Positions 58,148-64,000 of a DNA stretch of 64,000 bases are shown here, one piece after another (the first letter of the stretch is position 1; each line of letters opens with the position of its first letter). The notes beneath the pieces were generated by a model. It was not told where the DNA came from. It saw only the letters and a list, made by a program, of their open reading frames with translations, and did not search any database. The DNA is taken from positions 1 to 64,000 of the forward strand of contig NZ_ARQE01000005.1 in assembly GCF_000382705.1 (NCBI RefSeq), written 5' to 3'. Position numbers and translations under genes: made by a program. The DNA comes from Aureimonas ureilytica DSM 18598 = NBRC 106430 (GTDB lineage Bacteria; Pseudomonadota; Alphaproteobacteria; Rhizobiales; Rhizobiaceae).

Positions 58148-59307
58148 CAGGCGGAAGCGGGCGTCTTGGCGAAGCAGGCCTGGAACTCGCGTTCCAGACG
58201 CGCGGCGTCCAGCTCGCGTCCGATGAAGACGAGCCGGCTTTCGCGCGCCTCGCCCTCGCGCCAGGGGCGCTGGTGATCGCCTTCGATGATCATGTGGACG
58301 CCCTGCACGACATAGCGGTCGGGATCGCCCGCAAAGGCCATGATGCCCTTGAGGCGCAGGATGTTCGGGCCTTCCGTCTGGGTCAGGTTCTGAATCCAGG
58401 GGAAGAACTTGCGCTGGTCCACCTCGCCGCCGCGCAGCGAGACCGACTTCACCGTCACGTCATGGATCGGCGAGGCCTCGCCATGGTGGTGGTCGTGATG
58501 ATGGTCATGCCCGTGATGATCGTGCCCATGGTGATCGTGCCCATGGTGGTCATGATCGTGCGCGTGATGATCGTGGCCGTGGTGGTGATGGTCGTGATCG
58601 CAGTCCGGGCCGCAGACATGGTCGTCATGGCCGTGGGCGGCTTCCTCGAGGAATTCCGGGTCCTGATCGAGCACGCGCTTCAGGTCGAACGCGCCCTGGC
58701 CGAGAACCCGCGTCGGATCGATCGAGGAGCGCTCGGTGCGATGGATCACGGCATGGGGGTTGATGGCGCGCACCGTCGCCTCGATGCGCGCGAGTTCCTC
58801 GGGCGACACGAGATCGGTCTTGTTGATGAGAACGACGTCGGCGAAGGCGATCTGGTCTTCGGCCTCGCGCGAGTCCTTCAGGCGCAGCGGCAGGTGCTTG
58901 GCGTCCACCAGCGCCACCACGGCGTCGAGCCGCGTCTTGGCGCGCACGTCGTCGTCCATGAAGAAGGTCTGCGCGACAGGCACCGGATCGGCGAGGCCCG
59001 TCGTCTCCACGATGATCGCGTCGAAGCGGCCGGGGCGCTTGGTGAGGTTCTCCACCACGCGCACGAGATCGCCGCGCACGGTGCAGCACACGCAGCCATT
59101 GTTCATCTCGTAGATCTCTTCGTCGGTCTCGACGATGAGGTCGTTGTCGATGCCGATCTCGCCGAACTCGTTCACGATCACGGCGTATCGCTGGCCATGG
59201 TTGTCGGACAGGATGCGGTTGAGAAGCGTCGTCTTGCCAGAGCCGAGATAGCCGGTGAGGACGGTGACGGGGATCTGGTTTTCGGAGCCGCGAGCGGTTT
59301 CGGACAT
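58147..59307 (-). CDS. CobW/COG0523-family metallochaperone GTPase with a His-rich loop
   Basis: A 386-residue G3E GTPase. The P-loop is GYLGSGKTTLLN, switch region VNEFGEIGIDNDL, metal motif CVCC (Cys72, Cys74, Cys75), ETTGLADP, and NKTDLV. Residues 225-275 form a striking insert with about 28 His in 51 residues, plus Cys232 and Cys236. The CobW C-terminal domain follows (VDQRKFFPWIQNLTQ, RLKGIMAFAGDPDRYVVQGVH). Such proteins deliver zinc (ZNG1/YeiR type) or cobalt under metal shortage. It is the middle gene of a creatininase-CobW-WD40 operon. No Zur box was found by eye. Confidence 0.92.
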   Translation of the reverse strand: MSETARGSENQIPVTVLTGYLGSGKTTLLNRILSDNHGQRYAVIVNEFGEIGIDNDLIVETDEEIYEMNNGCVCCTVRGDLVRVVENLTKRPGRFDAIIVETTGLADPVPVAQTFFMDDDVRAKTRLDAVVALVDAKHLPLRLKDSREAEDQIAFADVVLINKTDLVSPEELARIEATVRAINPHAVIHRTERSSIDPTRVLGQGAFDLKRVLDQDPEFLEEAAHGHDDHVCGPDCDHDHHHHGHDHHAHDHDHHGHDHHGHDHHGHDHHHDHHHGEASPIHDVTVKSVSLRGGEVDQRKFFPWIQNLTQTEGPNILRLKGIMAFAGDPDRYVVQGVHMIIEGDHQRPWREGEARESRLVFIGRELDAARLEREFQACFAKTPASA

Positions 59308-59312
59308 CGAGG

Positions 59313-60161
59313 TCACTCCATGAAAGGTGCGCCCGATATAGTCCCGCCCGCCGCCGATTGCACGGGGCCGGCGCGAAGATCGAAGCGCGCGATCTCGCCG
59401 AGAAACTCCACGAAGGCTCGGGCTTGATGCCGGGCGATCGCCTCGCCCATCGCCGCCGTGCCGAGCCGCGCGTCGCCGACCGTGCCGACCGGGTTCAGGT
59501 CCTCGGCGAGCCAGCCGAAGCCGAGCCGGCCATGGGCGCGAAGATGGGTGAAGTCCGCCGCTATCTCGCTCTGGCGCGAGGGCTGGTCGGCCACCCGCTC
59601 GCTGCGCACGAGATCGGGGCGGAAGGCGAGCATGAGCGCGGTTTCCACCGCCCCGCCATGGATGCCGACCGCGCGCTCGGCATCCGGCACCAGCCCGTCC
59701 GGCAGGCCGAATCGCTGCCAGCCGGCGGTGGCGCAAAGGAGGCCGAAGCGGCGGCGCAGATCCAGCGCGGCCAGCTCCATGGCCTGCGTGTTGCCCCCAT
59801 GCGAGGAGACGATGCACAGGCGCCGGAACCCGGCATGCGCCAGCCCTTCGCCGATCCGCAGCAGGGTTTCGACGCCGGTGCGCCAGTCGAGCGAGAGCGT
59901 GCCGGGAAAGCTCGAATGCTCGTCCGAGGTCCCGATCCGCTGCACGGGCAGGAAGGTCGCTTCGAGCGACGAAGGCAGGAGCGCCAGCGCCTGCGCCACC
60001 ATATGGTCGGCGATGATCGCGTCCGTGCCGAGCGGCAGATGCGTACCGTGCTGCTCGATCGCCGCGACGGGCAGGACGGCGACGGCCTCCGCCAGCGCGC
60101 CCCCGAGCGCGGCGAGATCCGCGCTGGTGTTCTCCTCGAAGCGTCGTGCCAGCGTCGCCAT
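59313..60161 (-). CDS. Creatininase-family metallo-amidohydrolase
   Basis: A 282-residue cytoplasmic enzyme of the creatininase fold. Zinc/manganese ligand motifs are in AAIEQHGTHLPLGTDAII (Glu and His, Asp), SSHGGNTQAMELAALDLR (His) and GIHGGAVETALMLAFRPDLV (Glu). Family members include creatininase, formamide hydrolases such as ArfB/MftE, and mycofactocin-type enzymes, so the substrate is open. Its stop is 5 bp upstream of the CobW start, so the metallochaperone may supply this enzyme's metal. That is inference. ATG 60161 gives MATLARRFEENTSAD; a longer frame upstream is unsupported. Confidence 0.82.
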   Translation of the reverse strand: MATLARRFEENTSADLAALGGALAEAVAVLPVAAIEQHGTHLPLGTDAIIADHMVAQALALLPSSLEATFLPVQRIGTSDEHSSFPGTLSLDWRTGVETLLRIGEGLAHAGFRRLCIVSSHGGNTQAMELAALDLRRRFGLLCATAGWQRFGLPDGLVPDAERAVGIHGGAVETALMLAFRPDLVRSERVADQPSRQSEIAADFTHLRAHGRLGFGWLAEDLNPVGTVGDARLGTAAMGEAIARHQARAFVEFLGEIARFDLRAGPVQSAAGGTISGAPFME

Positions 60162-60308
60162 GGCGGTTCGTTGCTCCTGCGCAGCCCTTGTCTCCTCAGG
60201 TCTTACGTGCGCGGCGCGCGGCCTGCAAACCGGGGACGCGCGGGCTTTCGCCATGGACTCGGGTGCTGCCTCCGGGTCATTCTGCGCCCGGCAAAGCAAG
60301 GGCGCGGC

Positions 60309-60773
60309 ATGGCGGGCAAGAAGAAGAAGCGGCATCTCCTCGGCCAGTTGACGCTCGCCTCGCGTGCCGCGCGCACCAGCCTGTCGGCGCGCCTGGCCGA
60401 AGAGGGGCTCCATCCGGGGCAGGACGCGGCGCTTCTCGCCATCGCGGAAGGCAAGGCCATCACCCTGCGCGAGCTCGCCGAAAAGCTCGCCGTGCGCCCG
60501 CCGACCGTGACCAAGACGACCAACCGCCTCGCCGCCCAGTCGCTCGTGGAAAAGCGCCCCGGCACCGCCGAGCGGCGCGGCAGCACGGTGCATCTGACCG
60601 AGCGGGGCGAATCGCTGGTGGAAGGCGTGCGCCGCGCGCAGGGCGAAACCGAGCGGCTGGCTTTCGCGGGTCTCTCGGCCAAACAGCGCAAGACGCTCGG
60701 CAAGCTCCTGCGCCGCATCCAGCGCAATCTCGGCGCGGCGGAACTGACGCCGGCGGAGGGCGAGGACGATTGA
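60309..60773 (+). CDS. MarR-family transcriptional regulator
   Basis: A 154-residue regulator with a MarR winged helix-turn-helix: ITLRELAEKLAVRPPTVTKTTNRLAAQSLVEKR and the wing GTAERRGSTVHLTERGESLVE. The N-terminus is basic (AGKKKKRHLLGQL). Effector and targets are unknown. It is divergent from the creatininase-CobW-WD40 operon with 147 bp between start codons, so that operon is its first candidate target. Confidence 0.85.
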   Translation: MAGKKKKRHLLGQLTLASRAARTSLSARLAEEGLHPGQDAALLAIAEGKAITLRELAEKLAVRPPTVTKTTNRLAAQSLVEKRPGTAERRGSTVHLTERGESLVEGVRRAQGETERLAFAGLSAKQRKTLGKLLRRIQRNLGAAELTPAEGEDD

Positions 60774-60895
60774 ACGAAGCGTTCGACGCGCCCGCGTCGG
60801 AGACCGGAGCGCCTCGCCCCCTGTTGCGCCCCGCCCGGCCAATCCTTAAACCGATGAGACGAGGGAGAAGCGGACGAATGCGGAACGGCGAATAG

Positions 60896-61933
60896 GTGGC
60901 TCAGAAGGTCAAACTCTCCACGATCGCCGATGCGCTCGGTCTGTCGACGGCGACCGTCTCGCTCGCGCTGCGCGACAGCCCGCTCGTCGCCGAAGCGACC
61001 CGCGAGCGCATCAAGGAAGAGGCGCGTCAGTCCGGCTATATCTACAACCGGCGCGCGGCGAGCCTTCGCACCTCCCGTTCAGGCATCGTCGGCGTCTGCG
61101 TCCACGACATCATGAACCCGTTCTACGGCGAGATTCTGAAGTCGATCGAGGACGAGCTCGGCCGCCATCGCCAGACCTTCATTCTGTGCAACCATTACGA
61201 CGATCTCGCCAAGCAGCGCGCCTTTCTGGACACGCTCCTGCAGCTCGGCGCGGACGGCTTGATCCTGTCGCCGGCCATCGGCACCCCGCCCTCCGACATC
61301 CATCTCGCCGAAACCAACGACCTGCCGGTGACGCTGATCGCGCGCACGGTGGAGGGCTCGGGCGTCACCTCCTTCCGGGGCGACGACACCTACGGCATGA
61401 CCCTCGTCGTGAACCATCTGATCGAGGAAGGGCATCGCAAGATCGCCCTGATCGGGGGCACCGACCAGACCTCGACCGGGCGCGACCGGCAGCGCGGCTA
61501 CCAGAACGCGCTGGAAGCGGCGGGCCTCGAGGTCCGTCCGGAATGGTGGATTCGCGGGCCGCGCTCGCGCCATTCCGGCTTCGACGCCGCCACCGAATTT
61601 CTCGAACTGCCCGACCGGCCGGACGCCGTGGTCTGCTTTTCCGACCTCGTGGCCCTCGGCCTGATGTACGGCCTGTCGCGCGCGGGCCTGAGGCCAGGCG
61701 TCGATCTCGCCGTTTGCGGCTATGACGATATCGACGAGGCGGCCATCGCCATGCCGCCGCTGACCACCGTGTCGAACGGGCAGAGCGAAGTGGGCGAGCG
61801 CGCCGCCGGCGCCCTTCTTGCCCGGCTCAACGGCGAACCGGCGGTGGAACGCGTCGAACTCATCAAGCCCGAGCTGCGCATCCGCCGCTCCAGCCGCCTC
61901 GGCCTCAGCGGCACCGACCCGCACACGACCTGA
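60896..61933 (+). CDS. LacI-family transcriptional regulator
   Basis: A 345-residue regulator. The N-terminal LacI helix-turn-helix is VKLSTIADALGLSTATVSLALRDS, with the hinge helix RRAASLRTSRS. The ligand-binding domain is of ribose-binding type (VGVCVHDIMNPFYGEILKSIEDELG, DRQRGYQNALEAAGL). The GTG at 60896 is required, because the nearby ATG at 60878 runs into a stop in another frame. It is 11 bp upstream of a 2-hydroxyacid dehydrogenase gene, its probable operon partner and possible target. The ligand is likely a sugar or sugar acid. Confidence 0.9.
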   Translation: MAQKVKLSTIADALGLSTATVSLALRDSPLVAEATRERIKEEARQSGYIYNRRAASLRTSRSGIVGVCVHDIMNPFYGEILKSIEDELGRHRQTFILCNHYDDLAKQRAFLDTLLQLGADGLILSPAIGTPPSDIHLAETNDLPVTLIARTVEGSGVTSFRGDDTYGMTLVVNHLIEEGHRKIALIGGTDQTSTGRDRQRGYQNALEAAGLEVRPEWWIRGPRSRHSGFDAATEFLELPDRPDAVVCFSDLVALGLMYGLSRAGLRPGVDLAVCGYDDIDEAAIAMPPLTTVSNGQSEVGERAAGALLARLNGEPAVERVELIKPELRIRRSSRLGLSGTDPHTT

Positions 61934-61944
61934 AGGACGACCCC

Positions 61945-62925
61945 TTGCCCACGAGCACCCAGCCCCTCGTTCTCGTCTACGGCCCCTATAATGCGGACGG
62001 TCTGGCCGAGCTTGGCCGCCGCTTCGACGTGCGCCACCTCGCCTCGCGCGATCCGGGCGAGCTTTCCGAAGCGGAACGCGGAGAGGTTCGGGCCGTGGCG
62101 GTCGCCGGCCACCTGCCGAACGCGGTGATGGACGCGCTGCCGGCGCTGGAGATCGTCGGACATTTCGGCGTCGGATATGACGGCGTCGATGCGCGTCACG
62201 CAGCAGAGCGCGGCATCGCGGTCACCAACACGCCGGATGTCCTCACCGAGGAAGTCGCCGACACGGCCGTCGCGCTGGTGCTGATGACCGTGCGCGAGCT
62301 GCACCATGCCGAAGCCCATGCGCGTTCGGGCGAATGGGAGCGCAAGGGTGCCTATCCGCTCACGCGCTTCTCGCTGCGCGGCAAGACGGTCGGCATCATG
62401 GGTCTCGGCCGGATCGGCCTGGCCATCGCGCGGCGTCTCGAAAGCTTCGGCGTCGCGATCCGCTACCACAATCGCTCCGAGCGCACCGACGTCGCCTATC
62501 CTTACGATCCGAGCCTCGAAGCCCTCGCCCAATCGTCCGACATCCTTCTCAACGTGGCGCCCGGCGGCGCCAGCACGGACAAGGCGATCGATGCGGGGGT
62601 GCTGCGGGCGCTCGGGCCGGACGGGATTCTGATCAATGTCGGGCGCGGCTCGACCGTGGACGAGCCGGCGCTGATCGACGCTCTGGAACAGGGCACGATC
62701 GCGGCGGCCGGACTCGACGTCTTCGCCGACGAGCCGCGCATCCCCGAGCGGCTGCGAAACCTGCGGAACACGGTGCTCCTGCCGCATGTCGCCTCCGCCT
62801 CGCGCGACACGCGCATTCTCATGGGCAATCTCGTGGCCGACAACCTGTCGCGCTGGTTCGCGGGCGAGGCTCTGGAAACGCCGGTGCCGGAAAGCCAGGA
62901 CGCCGGCCTGACGAGCCGCGCCTGA
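61945..62925 (+). CDS. D-isomer-specific 2-hydroxyacid dehydrogenase
   Basis: A 326-residue NAD(P)H-dependent dehydrogenase. The substrate-binding GHFGVGYDGVDARHAAERG, Rossmann motif GIMGLGRIGLAIARRLESFG, catalytic Arg in NVGRGSTVDE, Glu in DEPRIPE and His in LPHVASAS are all present. It resembles hydroxypyruvate/glyoxylate reductases. The start is a TTG at 61945 with AAGGA eight bases upstream, a rare codon choice that suggests low translation. It is co-transcribed with the LacI regulator. Confidence 0.9.
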   Translation: MPTSTQPLVLVYGPYNADGLAELGRRFDVRHLASRDPGELSEAERGEVRAVAVAGHLPNAVMDALPALEIVGHFGVGYDGVDARHAAERGIAVTNTPDVLTEEVADTAVALVLMTVRELHHAEAHARSGEWERKGAYPLTRFSLRGKTVGIMGLGRIGLAIARRLESFGVAIRYHNRSERTDVAYPYDPSLEALAQSSDILLNVAPGGASTDKAIDAGVLRALGPDGILINVGRGSTVDEPALIDALEQGTIAAAGLDVFADEPRIPERLRNLRNTVLLPHVASASRDTRILMGNLVADNLSRWFAGEALETPVPESQDAGLTSRA

Positions 62926-63066
62926 CCCCCGCTTCCCACAAAGCCCATGTCGATCCCCCGGGATCGGCATGGCTGACCCGCGCGACGCGAGGCTGGTGCC
63001 GCTGCCAGCTTCGATCCATATTGCACTGCGATAGATAGCGGCCCTCGAAACGCAAGGAGGCGGTTG

Positions 63067-64000
63067 ATGACCGACACCTTACGCTCGACCCTTGCGTTGC
63101 GCTCCGTTCCTTCCCTGTTCTGGCCACTGTCCTGGCCCCTGCCCTGGCGCGCCCTTTCGGGTGCGGCTGTGCTTGGCCTGTCCACCGTCCTGCCCGCCGC
63201 CGCCGCACAGAGCGTGGAAGGTTCGACCGGTCTTGCGGGCGATCTCGCCACCGCCACGATCGCGCGGCTGGGCGAGCGGATGGAGGACATTCGCGACCCC
63301 GGCGAAGTGGCCAACAGCGATCTCGACCTGACGCTGCGCATCGCCCCGATGGACGCCGACCGCACGCTCGCGCCGATCCTCGACGCCGTGCCCATGCCCG
63401 AGCTGCCGAGTCTCTATCTCGACAGTGAGTTCAAGGCGCGCGAGGCGCCGAACCGTTCGCTGGAAATCCGGCGGAGCGCGCAAAGCGAGACGCCGCTCAA
63501 CCTCTGGACCACAGGCGAAGTCGAGGTCGGGCGGGACGGATCGGGCATGCTCGACGGGCGGCGCAGCCTCGCCGGCCTTTCGGGCGGGTTCGACCTCTCC
63601 CCCTCCAACCGCACCTCGCTCGGCATGGCGCTGGGCCTCGACCAGCGCATCGGCGACTCCACCGTCAGCGCGCTCAGCCTTGCGACCTATGGCAGCTTCC
63701 ATCCGACCGCGAGCACCTTCGTCGACATGGTGGCCGGGGCCTCGCGCCTTGCCGAGACGCGGAGCGCGGAGGCGCCCGCCTTCGTCGGAGGCCTCCTGCA
63801 GGGCTTCGGCGCGCTGACCTTCGGCTACGAGCATCGGCGCGGACCCTGGATGATCTCGCCCTATGGTCGCGCGCAGGTGTCGCGGCTCGGCGCCGATCTT
63901 CTGCCCGCGCTCGGCGGCGGGCTGAACGGCGTCGGCGCCAGCCGGGCCTCGGCCATCGCGGGCCTGCGCACCGACTATGCGATGAAGGCCTACGGCTTCT
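63067..64000 (+). CDS. Probable outer-membrane / autotransporter barrel protein, 5' part
   Basis: The frame is open from ATG 63067 to the window end, 311 codons and continuing. A strong AAGGAGG is six bases upstream. Residues 1-48 are an unusually long signal peptide with Trp-Pro repeats (WPLSWPLPWRALSGAAVLGL) ending in PAAAAQS. From about residue 130 on, alternating-hydrophobic strands with Gly turns appear (LAGLSGGFDLSPSNRTSLGMALGLD, ALTFGYEHRRGPWMISPYGRAQVSRLGADL), which is the texture of an autotransporter beta-domain. The passenger would be only about 80 residues. The C-terminus is missing, so the class is uncertain. Confidence 0.7.
   Translation, partial: MTDTLRSTLALRSVPSLFWPLSWPLPWRALSGAAVLGLSTVLPAAAAQSVEGSTGLAGDLATATIARLGERMEDIRDPGEVANSDLDLTLRIAPMDADRTLAPILDAVPMPELPSLYLDSEFKAREAPNRSLEIRRSAQSETPLNLWTTGEVEVGRDGSGMLDGRRSLAGLSGGFDLSPSNRTSLGMALGLDQRIGDSTVSALSLATYGSFHPTASTFVDMVAGASRLAETRSAEAPAFVGGLLQGFGALTFGYEHRRGPWMISPYGRAQVSRLGADLLPALGGGLNGVGASRASAIAGLRTDYAMKAYGF

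Noticed and set aside
58480..58620. Repetitive DNA that could be taken for a CRISPR-like array or minisatellite.
   Set aside because: The repeat lies in frame inside CobW, has no unique spacers, and no cas genes are near.
58273..59427. Plus-strand frame with a Met/Val-rich repeat.
   Set aside because: It is the complement of the His-rich CobW tract; the repetitive hydrophobic look is an artefact of GTG/ATG/ATC codons complementary to His and Asp codons.
60162..60308. A Zur box upstream of the creatininase-CobW operon.
   Set aside because: The region is GC-rich with no AT-rich palindrome of the alphaproteobacterial Zur type.

Overview
This is a GC-rich chromosomal segment from an alphaproteobacterium of the order Hyphomicrobiales (Rhizobiales). 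The evidence is the hisN / N-formylglutamate amidohydrolase / cpdR cluster, DUF992 and DUF3750 proteins, a four-helix-type aa3 oxidase subunit IV, an Omp25/31-like barrel ending in Phe-Arg-Phe-Asn, an ornithine decarboxylase with a long structured leader of the speF type, and CTTGAC-type promoters. The gene content would fit an Aurantimonadaceae-like genome (Aureimonas/Aurantimonas), but that genus-level guess is inference. Almost everything here is ordinary core chromosome. The exceptions are a truncated IS630-type transposase at the left edge and a lower-GC orphan gene next to tRNA-Gln (about 19.4-20.1 kb).

Layout. 0-3.3 kb: IS630 remnant with GC-rich palindromes, hisN, an N-formylglutamate amidohydrolase, cpdR, and three identical tRNA-Val(GAC) genes, each with its own promoter. 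3.6-9.2 kb: guaA, a secreted phytase-like esterase, and a translationally coupled operon of an RsmB-type methyltransferase, tspO and an MTA/SAH nucleosidase. 9.3-13.4 kb: katA divergent from oxyR with a palindrome between them, then guaB. 13.4-18.7 kb: Tat-exported metallo-hydrolase, DHA2 drug exporter, and a ppx/gppA-rlmE operon. 19-20.1 kb: tRNA-Gln(CTG) and the orphan gene. 20.4-24.5 kb: a solitary periplasmic sugar-type binding protein paired with a chemoreceptor, then allE. 24.6-35.5 kb: tex, a glycosyltransferase, pyruvate carboxylase, glyoxalase I, a BaiN-like flavoprotein and a GGDEF-EAL protein. 35.5-47.5 kb: L-asparaginase II, DUF3750, fructokinase, porin-like Omp, a Fur-family (Zur-like) repressor, class I aldolase, membrane proteins, rpsU, a TPR lipoprotein and DUF992. 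47.5-54.5 kb: COX IV, DJ-1/PfpI protein, recX, a ParA-like ATPase with an altered P-loop, a class C26 amidase, NicO metal transporter plus DUF1007, an L,D-transpeptidase and a LysR regulator. 54.6-64 kb: structured leader plus ornithine decarboxylase, GNAT, a creatininase-CobW-WD40 operon, MarR, LacI with a 2-hydroxyacid dehydrogenase, and the start of a probable outer-membrane/autotransporter barrel cut by the window end.

Genes that work together: guaB and guaA make GMP from IMP; oxyR and katA form a peroxide-response unit; cpdR is a cell-cycle proteolysis regulator; the Zur-like repressor, CobW metallochaperone and NicO/DUF1007 pair all concern transition metals; allE acts in ureide nitrogen salvage; the speF-like leader should control polyamine synthesis. 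Many intergenic gaps hold clear Rho-independent hairpins, several shared by convergent genes. No CRISPR array, prophage, integrase or replication origin was seen.
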